A stretch of 64,000 nucleotides of DNA from contig JBANDB010000002.1 of assembly GCA_037576215.1 (NCBI GenBank), positions 992,001-1,056,000 of the forward strand, given 5' to 3'. This document shows, piece after piece, positions 33,901 to 45,408 of this stretch; the stretch's first letter is position 1, and each line of letters begins with the position of its first letter. The stretch comes from Armillaria gallica (Eukaryota > Basidiomycota > Agaricomycetes > Agaricales > Physalacriaceae). The position numbers and the translations under genes are program-made. Below the pieces are notes generated by a model. The model was not told the origin of the DNA, made no database searches, and saw only the letters and a list, made by a program, of their open reading frames with translations.

Positions 33901-35914
33901 TCAGTAGTATGGCTGGTATCGGGAATGACCCCAGTCTCGACGTTCACGTTCACGTTCTTTCTGTCGTTGTCTCTTCTCCTTTCGACGAAGAGCCTCCACG
34001 TCCTGTCGAGCATAGTCTAACACCTTCGTCGCTGTACCTGGAGCAATATCAGGGCAGATGACAGTGATATCCCCAATAGTGAGACTGATAATATCTACCA
34101 CACGGCGGTACCTTGCTTGCTCAAATGGGCCAATGAGGCGTCCAAAGTTGTGGCCATCGTTACCTCGACTGTGGCTCATATCAAGGTTTCCAAGCCAATC
34201 AGAGAGAAAGGGAAAGATTGAGGTATCTTCCCATTCATCCGGGGGATCAGAGCTGGGTATGTCAGAATAGCCAGATCTTCGGGAGTGAGACGGAGGTGAG
34301 ATATAATGCATCGGGCCAGGATAAGGCATAAGGTAAGGTGGAGGATAGTATCCCGGTGCAGAATGATAAGCATATGGAGGAGCACCTGGCATCGAATTCA
34401 TGGTGGGCATGGCAATGAGTGGAGTAACTGGGTTTACTGTGGTCGGAGTGGTGGGAGGCTGTGCTAGTGCATCGTCTTTCTTCACTGACTTCTTTGGGGC
34501 GTCCGAGAGTTTTAATGAATTAGGAGGAATAGTGGTGGAAGGCCATCCTCGCATCTATAATAGCCAGAAAGTTATTGACAGTCAAAAGAAAAGATAGCTT
34601 TCAATACCATTAGAAGAGCCCAAAGACCGAGCTGCTCCTTCGGAACGGCCACACACTCATCATTCATCTTTACGCATGGCCTTCCAGCATGGTCAGGACA
34701 GGCCAAGTCTCGCATTATATCAGCAATATACTGAGCCTGACTTTTCTTCTTCTTTCGGACACCGTCCACACTGGCAGGGCCTTCTCCAGTAATTTCGTCG
34801 ATGTCATCATTGTCGCTGTCGGAATCGGCCTGATTGGGACCATCAGTTAGGCTCTTTCCACGTGTCTAAAGGCCTACCTTCTTCCCTTTTGGCTTGGCTT
34901 TCCCTTTCTTGGCTTTGCCTGCTGTGCTTGCCTCTTTCTTCCTCTCAGCTTCATCAAGATCCTTTACCTCAACATGAAACTTCTTGGATTGCTTCCGACT
35001 CTTGGCCAGACTTTCCATAGCCTTGGATGCTTCACTGATCAAGGAGACGAGATGATCTGGCTTGCGCAAATGGGCAAACGGTGCTTTCTGGGGTACAGTG
35101 CTAAACCGATATGCGAGGCGTAACGTATCGGCTTCCTTTCGTGGGATTCTCATGGTGTCTGCGATAGCATACTTGAACTGCTTCCATGTTGTATCAGAAG
35201 GCAGGGAAATATACTCGGAGGTGCCATCAAAGGGAACCAGGTACTCTATGGAAAATGCTGTGAAGAGCAGGTGAGTATGGGCCAGTTAGAACACTTGGTA
35301 CTGACCTGGTTCAGGTTCTTCCTCTTCGTTGTCCTCTGTCTCTGTTTCGCTCTCCCCATGTTCCCCATTGCCCCCTTCATCATCTTCGTCTTCTTCAGAA
35401 TCAGGATCGGAGTCTATAAGATCTATAGCATGGGTCTCTGATATACGTCTTGCACATGGCGATGATGCCCGAGAGTACTCATCAGCATCGGATCTGGACT
35501 GATGAGTGCCGTGTGAGAACCGGGATATATCTAAGAGAGCTGTTGCTGCATGGCGAGCCAATACTAGCTCTTCTTGAGAGACTGGAGGAGGTGGAGTGAT
35601 CTCGCTGTGTACTGATTCAGGCGATGATGCACGGTGCGGCTCAGTGTCGATGGGCTGCATTGGTGGTTCCTTGGGTCCAACAAGCTTCAGCCTATAAGCT
35701 GGCCTGGGCTTGGGCTGTGGTTGTGTGGATTTTCGGGTTCTTCAGCATGAGAATGGCGGGTGGTACGTCGCTTGCTAGCATTGCTAGAACCGCCTTGCGT
35801 ACCTCCACTGCCCTTTGGTCGGGCTGGGTTTAATGCAGCCTTTTTGGCAGCAGAGGCAGCTGCGCGTTTGCCCTTTTTCTGGAGAGTGTGTGCCTTCTCC
35901 CGTTCATTGACCAT
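33901..35914 (-). CDS. Accessory protein of the transposon, unknown function
   Basis: A basic N-terminus (MVNEREKAHTLQKKGKRAAA) is followed by Ser/Pro-rich and strongly acidic stretches (DSDPDSEEDEDDE; EDNEEEEPEPG), then a ~100-residue globular block, FSIEYLVPFDGTSEYISLPS to KKFHVEVKDLDE, that looks ubiquitin-like or PB1-like, then Lys-rich KAKKGKAKPKGKK and a nuclear-signal-like RKKKK. A compact motif follows, IADIMRDLACPDHAGRPC and QLGLWALLM, then a Pro/Tyr-rich linker (PPPYLMPYPGPMHYISPP) and a final helical block with IWPFLSDWL-like and RYRRVVDII segments ending in RRKEKRQRQKERERERR. Three later introns restore frame; the first junction near 35690 I could not resolve. No enzymatic motif is seen. 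The role is unknown, perhaps DNA or chromatin binding for transposition. Confidence 0.7.
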
Positions 35915-35953
35915 GGTGGTGAAGAAAAAATGTCACAATGTGACAGAACGGGT

Positions 35954-36315
35954 TGCCATTTCATTTCCTTCCGCATGCTGGAGCACTCCCATACTACACT
36001 CGCACCTGGGGCAGATGTCTACAATGGATTTCGCGCTTAATCCATGCTCATCCGTCCCCGTGTTCTCTCACAGTAGCTGAAATGTTGATTTTTCTGGCTG
36101 TATTTTTAGTACATTTAAATATTGGTTTTTGCATCTTGAAATTTGTACGAGCATCTTCAGCTCAACGATGCGATGATGAATATATAAAATTTCATGCAAT
36201 TATGTGAAGAAATGAGCAAGATACAACTGAAAAGTTTTTCGACGTCGAAACTGCCAAAAAACGCGAGCGAGCCCAAAAAGGCAGCTGCGCCAACTATTCT
36301 GCAAACAGCAATAAG
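35954..36315 (-). repeat. Right terminal inverted repeat
   Basis: Inverted partner of 32289-32650, nearly identical; ends CAGCAATAAG next to TA. The accessory gene starts 40 bp inside it. Confidence 0.9.
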
Positions 36316-36317
36316 TA

Positions 36318-37141
36318 AATAAAAAGAGAAACTATGACGAAAGTGTTGGTCGAAAGAAAAATACGGCGAAGAACTTACGGATAATTCGTGCACTGTTAGC
36401 TTTTCGTCCGTCTGTTGTCCTCGTGCTTATTGGTTTTCCAGTTACAGTATTTCGCTCGGTTCCCTAGCAATGCTAACCCATGCCAGGAAATCATGTCGAT
36501 GTGTAGCTCGGCGCAGAACGAAATTCGTTCCACGAATAATTCCCCACCCTTCTCCTCACTACACGGTCTGAAATTGAGCCAGCCCACTGGTCAATCTCTG
36601 ACTACAATCTCTTCTTACCACTGTCCATGAAAGTTCCCTTACTGTCATTGCGCCTGCCCAAAATTGTCCGTGTTAAGAAACCACGTATCTGCCTGACTAA
36701 GTGGTACAGGTAAGGTAGCGTTTACCAGTCATCGTCATAGAAAAAACAGCCTTTCATGTACTGTCTAAGTATCTAGGTAGAACAGTCGAGGTACTTCTTA
36801 TATATTCTTCCCTCCGTTCACAAGCAAGGTCTGACCCGACGCAGACGGGCACTGGTATTAACAGGAGGTGGCATCCTTTCTGTTTTGTCTTCTGCTCCGT
36901 AGTCCTTCCCATCCGATGATTCATAATTAAGGTTCATGGATAGGAGATGCTGCACAGTTCTCCCCCGGCGTAGGCCGTTGCTCTAGTCATTATCTTGACA
37001 CCAAGGCTCGCGCCCGGGATAGCCCGCAAGCCTCGTGGCAATCTTGTTTTGCCAAACACTAGCGTCGATGAGAGAGACCAGCGTACACCGACTGCAAGTT
37101 TATCTTGATACTTTTGCGCGGTAGACCTCACGCAACGGTGT
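36318..37141. other. Intergenic; nothing recognised
   Basis: No gene or repeat that I can support. Confidence 0.5.
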
Positions 37142-37310
37142 CACAATGAATATCCTGAAGACCAAGCACATGTGTTTCGGGAAGCTGCTGAATCCCCTGC
37201 CGCTCCACGGCCAGACACTGGAATGCACGAACCAGCATAAATATCTCAGAGTTCATGTTACCTCCTACCAGGATGACATTTTCTCTGACCATTTTGATCA
37301 TAACTTATAA
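37142..37310 (+). pseudogene. LINE reverse transcriptase fragment
   Basis: The plus strand reads MNILKTKHMCFGKLLNPLPL then LECTNQHKYLRVHVTSYQDD and IFSDHFDHN. This fits the end of a non-LTR RT, where relatives have N..KTK.M.FG and FKYLGV.. about 30 residues later. Only this short piece is left. Confidence 0.6.
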
Positions 37311-37682
37311 CTTGGTGAAAGTCGCATCGATAGTCACCAATGTCACTACTATCAAGTTTTACGCCCTTGAACTACTTGGGCATTCTTCTCTCTGCACCAT
37401 ACATCATTGACCCAGAGGAACTATTCCGTCCTACTGCTGAGGCTGGGTCGCTGCGGGTATGAAGTACTACTTGAACAAGTAGAGCACAAATCGATGACAT
37501 ACACTGAGGCGTGACATCGTATTCATCGGACTTAATCTATAGCAGATCTAGATCTCACGGCGTTGACGCTAGTGCTGAGAGGCCGTACCTTGCGGGGACG
37601 TGACTGTATCAGTGAGGCCCGACGTTCGTTCGGTACCGTGACGTAGTGGATTAGGCTCGTGGATTAGGTAGGTAATGCACAC

Positions 37683-38343
37683 TAGTGTTGCCACGGCTCA
37701 ACTCGGCTCGACTCCGGATGACTCAGCTTCGGAATGACTCCGAAGTCAATTGAAATCTTCTACTTCGGCTCAACTCGGCTTAAAGCCGATGACTTTTGCC
37801 GAGTCGTTGACTGTCTACCCAAATAGGAAGGTCATAGAAGAATTCTACAATAACAGATGATAGATACATAAAAGTAGCTTCAAAAGTCTGTAATTGCATA
37901 TCTAAAGTCGTAGTTATGACTCCTAAACATCTACAGGCCACAAAAACTGAAAGCTTGCTATCCTTGAAAGGAGCACGGCGAAAATGCGGCGATTTATGTT
38001 GACATTTTTCCACGTTGTCCAATGTAGACTTCTCCTCCGCCGCCGGTCAGCAATTGAGCAGAACGAGAGCATCTTGAGTTTCCCTTCCTCTGATACACAT
38101 TTAGTAAAGTTGGTATGGTTAAATTATCTCATAAATATCCCTATCAGTCCAATCAAGCATGATAGAGATAGCTTTTCCAAAATCGGATGGAATCATTGAC
38201 TTGAGCCGGCTTCAAGCCATAAAAGTCGAGTCGGAGCCGAGTCGAGCCATTTGAGGGCCGAAGTCATTTTATTGACTCGGCTCAGTCCGACTTCGGCTCC
38301 GTTCGACGACTCGGCGACTCGAGGCCGAGCCGTGGCAACACTA
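37683..38343. mobile_element. hAT-type MITE with 8 bp target duplication
   Basis: Ends TAGTGTTGCCACGGCTC and its inverse, with a perfect 8 bp direct repeat ATGCACAC at 37675-37682 and 38344-38351. TAGTG-type ends and 8 bp duplications are hAT hallmarks. Subterminal regions are packed with GACTCGGCT and GGCTCGACT words in both orientations, plausible transposase-binding repeats. The 661 bp copy encodes no transposase. Confidence 0.9.
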
Positions 38344-38928
38344 ATGCACACGTAGTACGGACTCAGGTTAGTTTCCTTTTTAGGGACAGCGATCAGAATA
38401 AAAACCCCTACTCCTTGTACGCCGCAAAAACGGGATACGGAAAACGCAATGAAAAACATGTCCTATTTTAGTGCTCCTTTCGTGTGCCAAAAATAACTGC
38501 TTTTCTACAAATGAAAAGCGGTTTCCTTTGTTCTGACCGCGGGAAACACATTTTCCATTCCGTTTTTTGAGCTCTTTTCCTTACCTTGAAAGAGTACGTA
38601 AATGATCCCGCCTTTCAATCTGTTTTTCTGAATTCAGCTTTACCATTAGAACATCAAATGAAACATCGCAACATTTTGAGGCCTCGTTTTTCCGATCGGA
38701 AAATGTACTGGCCCCAGCAGTGGATACCGCTGGGAGCTCGACGTTATTCTGATGCTTGATGCTCATATCAAACTCCATAGCCTTTCATCGCTCCAAACCG
38801 TCTTGGTCATCCAGTCCGGTCTGCTACGCTACTGTCATCGAGCACCCTTATATCAATTCAACGAGGGACCACATGATCTGGCACTTTAGCGAAGTGATGG
38901 AGAATCGTACCGCCTCGACAATGCTTCT

Positions 38929-39118
38929 CACAGCTGGGCGGCGACTATTTTGGGCGAGTCAAAATAGAATCAAAGTGCGAAATGTCGGATTTTGCCTCAA
39001 GCAAAATCCGGGGAATTGCCTAATAAGGAAATATCGAAGGATTTTACCTCGCCCAAAATCGGCATCTCGGATTTTGATTCTATTTTGACCATCCACAAAT
39101 AGTCGCCCCCCAGCTTTG
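38929..39118. mobile_element. 190 bp foldback MITE
   Basis: Ends CACAGCTGGGCGGCGACTAT and, inverted, CAAAGCTGGGGGGCGACTAT; inner words TCAAAATAGAATCAAA also pair. Unit C at about 48945 lacks the element: TCGACAATGCTTCT runs straight on to TCTCAGAACGG. The target duplication is unclear. Confidence 0.8.
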
Positions 39119-39245
39119 TCCTCTCAGAACGGATTACAGCACCGCCAATGACAAAAAGAACATGAGTAAGTCTAGAAGAATTCAAGAACCGGCCCCGTAG
39201 TCCTTGTGGCATGAGTATGTCCGTGGTGTTCTCGTGGTAAGTAGG

Positions 39246-39253
39246 TATATAAA
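39246..39253 (+). promoter_or_regulatory. TATA box of P450 B1
   Basis: TATATAAA lies 42 bp before the ATG at 39295 and overlaps an earlier in-frame ATG at 39253, so the later ATG is the likely start. The same box stands at 49089-49096 for P450 C1. Confidence 0.6.
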
Positions 39254-39294
39254 TGCAAGTCTTATTGCTTCTTCTTCTCCGATACTCAGGACAC

Positions 39295-41413
39295 ATGGCT
39301 CTCCAAGAAAACATCAATCTAGCGCAACAAGTAAACATCGCCTTGCTCCTGCGCAGTTTAGGTCTAGCCACTGTCTTCCTATTTGCCTGGCAGCTTCGAA
39401 AGGCTGTCGTCACCAGAACCAAGGTGTGTTATTGTGCGAGCTTTCCACAACAGATGTTGATGTCGTCTCAGCTAAAAGCTATTCCTACGGTTGGGTCCTC
39501 TGGAATCATTTCGTCTTGGATAAATGCCTTCAAGTTTGTTTTCCACGCGAAGGAAATTATTCAAGAGGGTCATCGAATGGTTTGTATCGCACCTCTTACC
39601 GACATTCGGCATGGCTCATTGTCGGCTAGCACTACGGCTCAGCATTCAAAGTTCCATTATTCGATAAATGGATGGTCGTAGTGAGCGGCTCCGAGAAGAT
39701 TGATGACATTCGAAAAGCTTCACCCGAACAGCTGTCTTCGAAAGAGGCGGGTAGAGAAGTACGTGACCTCTCCTTATTTTAGGCTATAGTGCGATTCATG
39801 GCAGTAATTATAGGCATTTCAGACAGACTACACAGTTGGCCGCCGTTTCAATGCTGACTCTTACCATACAGACGTCGTTCAGAGCTCTTTGACGCGCAAT
39901 ATAAGCGCATGCTTTGCGGATGTTCAAGATGAAATCCAGGCGGCTTTCAAAGACAATATACCAATGACTGAAGGTACAATATCCCGTGTCTTCGATTAGG
40001 CGATCTCCTAAAAAAAGTGCTTGTAGACTGGATCGAAGTCCCCGCGTATACAACGATCTTACAAATTGTATGTAGGGCAAGCAACCGTATTTTCGTTGGG
40101 CTGCCTCTTTGTTAGTAGACCTCTTCGTCTCAAAGACCCGTCGATCTAACATCGTACTCAAGGTCGCAATCGCGATTACATTAATCTCAACATCAATTAC
40201 ACTGTCAATGTTATGGCCTGCGCTCATATCATCCGCTTTTTCCCTTCAATACTAAAGCCGTACGTTCCTCAAATGCCCGATATTGTCCAGGCTGACCGCT
40301 TCATATATTCAGAATCGTGGGATCTGTCTTCACGCCTCGCAGGCATGCGGCGGCCAAGATGGAAAACTTCCTCGGTCAAAGCATACGAGAACGATTGCGC
40401 CAAGACGACGTACATGGCAAAGATTGGCCAGGAAAACCGGTGGGGGATCTAATGTTACTTTCACCGAAAGTCATTTGTCTCATGCAGCAGTAGAATGACC
40501 TCCTATCGTGGCTTATTGACGCGACCCCAGGTTACAGCGAGAGACGTACAGTCCAGGACTTGATAGTTCGGATGCTTGGCCTGAACTTCGCAGCTATTCA
40601 TACGACGTCTATGGTATGTCTATTGAATCTGGGTTTGAGCAGCTAGTAACAATACACTTTCAGTCATTTACTGCCGCTTTGTATGCATTGGCTGCACATT
40701 CGGAATACGTTCAAATCCTCCGCGATGAGGTGGAAACCGCGATCGCAGGAGAAGGCATAACTAAAGCTGCGATGGGAAAGATGAATAAGCTCGACAGTTT
40801 CATGAAGGAAGTTCAGAGGCTGTACGGTGGAATTGGTGTCTGTAAGTCGCTGTCACCCTCACACCATTTGCATACTTACCATTCAATGCAGTCGGTATGC
40901 TTCGTTTGGTTAAGAAAGACTTTGTGTTCTCGGATGGAACCGTTGTTCCTGCTGGCAATCAAATCGCTGTTGCTTCTTACTCCACACATACGGATGAGGT
41001 AGGCATAAATTTGGGTGTCATCATCGCTGTTCTCAAGACTTTTCCTATACAGGAGAACTATGAGGACCCATTGGAGTTCAAGCCGTGGAGGTTCTCTGAT
41101 AAGAGAAAAGAGGATGGCGAGGGCATTCACCACCAGATGGTGACGCCCAGCTTAGATTACCTTATTTTTGGTGGTGGGCGACCCGCTTGGTGAGTCTGAA
41201 TCTCAACCCGAGAGGCTGAGGCTGACTCCTGTTCATAGCCCGGGTCGTTTCCTCGCCGTTACTGAGTTGAAGGCTCTCATGGCTTACGTTCTTTTGAACT
41301 TTGACGTCAAAATGGACAGGGTCCCTGAAACCGGGTGGTTCCTTTCTGATCGGTTCCCGAATCAGAGCAGTAAGGTGCTGTTTAGGAAGCGCACACCTGC
41401 CGCGAAGGTATAA
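39295..41413 (+). CDS. Cytochrome P450 B1 (ent-kaurene-oxidase-like group)
   Basis: A short N-terminal anchor (VNIALLLRSLGLATVFLFAW) precedes KAIPTVGSSGIISSW, the usual start of this fungal P450 group. Later: FKVPLFDKWMVVVSGSEKID, DYTVGRRFNADSYHTDVV, LPLCRNRDYINLNINYTVNV, FPSILKPIVGSVFTPRRH, KMENFLGQSIRERLRQDDV, NDLLSWLIDA, I-helix NFAAIHTTSM, K-helix EVQR, VPAGNQIAVASY, NYEDPLEFKPWRFS and haem loop FGGGRPACPGRFLA. About eleven short introns, all restoring frame; one splits the haem Cys codon (TG|C). A TAG right after the CAG acceptor before NDLLSW means splicing must use that TAG as acceptor. It appears intact; it belongs to a two-gene P450 set duplicated in unit C. Confidence 0.88.
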
Positions 41414-41751
41414 GTACAGGCTTGTTACATTAAAACAGTTGTGCCCGACTAATGTAAATTGAATGCTACGCTGTCTTTACGTGACCAATTCGGCAATTCA
41501 AAATTGCACTGCTTGGTGATCTCTTCGTTACGCCCAGTACTCCCCTCCAGTGCTGGCCGTTCCATCATCTCAGCATTCATCGCTGCTTGGTACGCATATT
41601 CAATGAATAAGCACTGCGGGCTTTCAAATTACTGGGAAACGAGTGCTTCAACTGACCTTTGCCACGCTACTTTTCTGTATTTTTCCGGCCGCGGTCCGGT
41701 TTGCGTACTTTACGGAGTACGTAAATAGCCATCCTGGTTTCTCCTGCAACC

Positions 41752-43875
41752 ATGTCATTCAACGAGTTCGTCAGTAACGTACCGCGGGTGGACGAAACCT
41801 TGTTGCTGGGTGCCCTGGTTCTGGCCCTTGTACTTATGCTTGCGTTCCAACTTCAACAGGCCTCAAACAACAGAGAAAAGGTAAGTTGGCACATATTTTC
41901 TCCTAGTTTATTTTCATCACGTCACGTCGCAGCTGAAAGGAATTCCTACGGTCGGGTCCTCTGGGTTCGTTGCATCCTGGAAGGACGCGTTTAGATTCCT
42001 TTTTCACTCAAAGGAGATTATCGAGAAAGGTTATCAAAAGGTTTGCTCTGAATCCGAGTCTCAACTTTCAACTTTACGGGAGGCTAACTGATTTCTTGCC
42101 TAGTACCGCGGGTCAGTTTTCAAAGTGCCTTTGCTCGACAAATGGATGATCGTCGTGAGCGGCGCGGAGAAGATCGATGATATCCGAAAATCGTCGCCTG
42201 GGCAGCTGTCTTCTTTGGATGCCACCTCGGACGTAAAGGTTCCTCTGTTTTCGTGCTAATGGTACAATCTTCACGGTGGCGATTTTAGCTTTTGCAGATG
42301 GACTACACAATAGGCCGCGACGTGTTTGCTGACCCTTACCATATAAACGTTGTACGAAGCGCTCTGACGCGTAACATACCCGTTCGCTTTGAAGATGTTG
42401 CAGACGAGATTCAAGAAGCCTTCCACGACAATATCCCGATGACACAAGGTACCGAATTTTATGTCTTTTTCGCCTCCTCACATATAAAACTACTACAGAC
42501 TGGATGAACGTTCCGATCTACGAAAAAATTCTCCAAACCGTATGCCGGGCAAATAACCGCATGTTTATCGGACTTCCTCTTTGTTAGCTTTTCCCTTGTC
42601 GATGTTACAAGACCGCTAATTCGAACTGCATTCAATGTAGGCCGCAGTCAGGACTATATTAAACTCAACATCAACTTCACGGTCAATGTTTTCGTCTGCG
42701 CTCATATCAATGACCTTTTCCCATCATTCCTAAAGCCGTAAGCCGTCAACTGGAAGAAGGTATTCCCGGCTAAGATGACATTCGTTAGAGTCGCAGGGTT
42801 CATCCTGACACCTCACAGACGCGCTTTAGCCAAAGCGGAGAAATTCCTCGGCCAGACTATCCGAGAACGATTGCACGAAGAGGACGTTCACGGAAACGAT
42901 CAGCCGGGGAAACCGGTAAGGAATTTCAGGTCAAGTAGATCGAGTTTTGGTGTCATACAGCAGCAGAATGATCTCCTCTCGTGGCTGCTCGACGCGACTA
43001 ACGGCAACAAAGAAAGACACGATGTACAAGACTTGATCACCCGGATCCTGCTAATGAATCTGGGGGCCATTCATACAACGTCCATGGTATTGTCGAATTT
43101 AAAAGTTCAAAAGCAACCATTGAACGTAAGCTTTCAGGTTTTCAAGACCGCGGTATACGCATTAGCTGCACATCCAGAATATGTTGAGATTCTCCGGACC
43201 GAGGTGGAATCAGCCATCGCGGAAGAAGGCTGGACTAAAGCTGCCGTAGGTAAGATGGATCGTCTAGACAGTTTCTTGAAGGAGGCTCAAAGGCTCTACG
43301 GAGATCTTGGTGTCTGTGAGTCGCCGCGGACATCCCCGCCAGATCGAGATATTCTAATCATTCAGCATAGTTAGCGTACGTCGTATAGCACGAAAGGACT
43401 TCATCTTTTCAGATGGGACAGTCGTACCGGCTGGCAGTCAAATTGCCGTAGCTGCTCTCTCCGCACATCTTGACGAGGTAGATGCGTGCTTTGTGGCTCT
43501 AACCATCCTCCTCACCACTTGGCTCATGTAGGAGAACTATGAAGACCCGTTACAGTTCAAGCCGTGGAGGTTCTCTGAGAAGAGAAAAAAAGAAGGTAAG
43601 CGCAATGACCAGCCGATGGGAACCCCTAGCCTAGATTATCTTCTCTTCGGTATTGGGCGGTCGGCGTGGTGAGCATATGTCAGCACTGAGAGTTCTGAAA
43701 CTGACGCTTGTCCAGTCCAGGCCGCTTTTTCGCCGTGAACCTGTTGAAGACGCTCATGGCTCACGTCCTCTTGAACTTTGACGTGAAGATAGACTGCATT
43801 GATCAGCCTTCTACTCACCAGGCCTCGAATGAACGAGGAGACGTGTTCTTCAGGAAGAGGACAGGTGTGCCATAG
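41752..43875 (+). CDS. Cytochrome P450 B2
   Basis: A paralogue of B1 340 bp downstream, same strand. The anchor VDETLLLGALVLALVLMLAF is followed by KGIPTVGSSGFVASWKDAFR, VFKVPLLDKWMIVVSGAEKI, MDYTIGRDVFADPYHINVVR, LPLCRSQDYIKLNINFTVNV, FPSFLKPVAGFILTPHRR, KAEKFLGQTIRERLHEEDV, I-helix LGAIHTTSM, K-helix EAQR, FSDGTVVPAGSQIAVAAL, YEDPLQFKPWRFS, and haem loop FGIGRSACPGRFFA with the Cys codon split by an intron (TG|T). The C-terminus is FFRKRTGVP. All exons join in frame. B1 and B2 probably arose by tandem duplication before the whole unit was copied. Confidence 0.87.
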
Positions 43876-44018
43876 AGGAGGCCAGTCCGTTTGAAGGGCA
43901 CTATGTTTATGTAGTGGTACATGAACGAGTACACGTTTATAAAGATAATTTAATCGAAAGGCCTTTGTATGCAGTAGCGCTCTGAAGGATAAAAACATGA
44001 GAATATATACCGGATCAG

Positions 44019-45408
44019 TCAGAATGTCAACTTACGTTTAACAACTTCGACTTCCAGGATTCCCCTACCTCTCAACAAAGGCATGATCTCCTCAACTTGA
44101 CAATTCCATCTATCATCCGTTGGGAGCTTATGGTCGTGGCAGTCACAATATAGAACACGATCACGTCTGCATTTACGGCAGTCGCATTCATGGCCGTGGC
44201 ATTCAAAACTGTAGCATACGCCATGTCTACCATCATGTAGCCTGACATGAACGCGTTGCAGCGCAGGCAGCATCAGTCCATCCAGGTGAGCATCAAACTC
44301 AGCCCAGACGTGCACAGATCGACCGGAGTTGTGATCCCGATCACGACACACTTGTTCCAACGTAAACGTTCGCAACGCAGGACTGAGGTGCATTCCGAGC
44401 AACCTAGGGTCCAATGGAGAGGTGACAATTATAAAAAAGGAGGAGAATGTTCTGTGTCGACTCAGGTCTAACCTGACACCTCGATCTTTGGAAAGAAGCT
44501 AGTGAGACGATGCAGACGAAGAGGACAGGAGCTTACTACTCCAGGGGATGGTATCCAGGGTGAAGGTCTCAAGCGTTTCCTGCATCTCGTTGAGCAGTCT
44601 CTGAAGAAGCGAAGTTACCACCGTATAGTTGGAGAGAGAGATGTCGGATACCCCTGATGTCGTACAGAGAACGGTGGAAGAACAGCCACGCAATATTGCT
44701 GGATATTGCTTCTCCAGCAATACACAAAGACTCCAGTGCTGGTAGGCCATCCGGCGGAGGGCGAATCGGCGGGTAAGGTTCGGATGTGCCATCCGCTCCG
44801 CGGTTACAGACGAGCGACAAATGCTTTAACGCCGGGTTTGCTGCAGCCGTGAGCATGTCTTCGAACTGTCCCTGTGCTTCAAATGCGATGCCATTGCAGA
44901 TGAATGTTTTGAGTGGTACAGAGCGGAGAGCTGCGAGGAAGGTTCTGAGTGTGGCGACTGGAAATTGGTCCCAGAATATTTCGTATTGGTGACAGATGAA
45001 TTCGATATGGGACAGATTACGGAGAGATTGAATGAATATAGGAGAGAGGGAGATGTCATCAAAAATGTCCGTCATGATCCCTGAATTTGTATGAATTCCG
45101 AATCGTGTGACCAGCGGGGCGACATGAGGAGAATATTCGAGTAATGCGGCAAGGTTCTGGCATTGGTACAGTTGCCCTGCGTATTGTTCTCGAAACAGGT
45201 CCAGTTCTGCGGTGTGCACAATAAACACGTTCGAATAGATATGATGGCGACTACAGGGAAGAAAGGCATAGGATACAAGTGAACACGCTCGTAAGGTGGG
45301 GATGTCGTCGTGCAGGAAGTCAAGAATATAATCGATGAGCTCCTGGGGCACAGAAAGGCTCGAGTCACCGGGTACGCTGTTCTTGCCTGGCGTCATGAAG
45401 GACAGCAT
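44019..45408 (-). pseudogene. F-box protein copy B, frameshifted
   Basis: The F-box (SVPQELIDYILDFLHDDIPT; ACSLVSYAFLPCSRHHIYSN) and LRR-like body (IQSLRNLSHIEFICH; FLAALRSVPLKTFICNG; PALKHLSLVCN) are clear. Near 44625 the frame is lost relative to copy C: B reads CTATACGGTGGTAACTTCGC where C has two more bases, so translation ends after QRDAGNA, whereas the conserved LLNEMQETLETFTLDTIPW lies in another frame. The last exon (RLDLSRH; LRTFTLEQVCRDRD; ends VVKRKLTF) is preserved. It is convergent with P450 B2, 143 bp apart. Confidence 0.75.

Larger units (their letters stand above)
32289..36315. mobile_element. Two-gene Tc1/mariner-like DNA transposon (4027 bp)
   Basis: Terminal inverted repeats of 362 bp (32289-32650 and 35954-36315) start CTTATTGCTGTTTGCAGAAT and are flanked by TA on both sides (32287-32288 and 36316-36317), the target duplication of the IS630-Tc1-mariner superfamily. 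Inside are a plus-strand DD34E transposase gene and a convergent minus-strand gene of unknown function, with only ~67 bp between their 3' ends. The repeats are nearly identical to each other, but the transposase has two lesions, so the copy is probably immobile on its own. Confidence 0.93.

Noticed and set aside
39253..39294. Upstream ATG as start of P450 B1
   Set aside because: It overlaps the TATATAAA box, so transcripts from that box would not include it; the ATG at 39295 is preferred.
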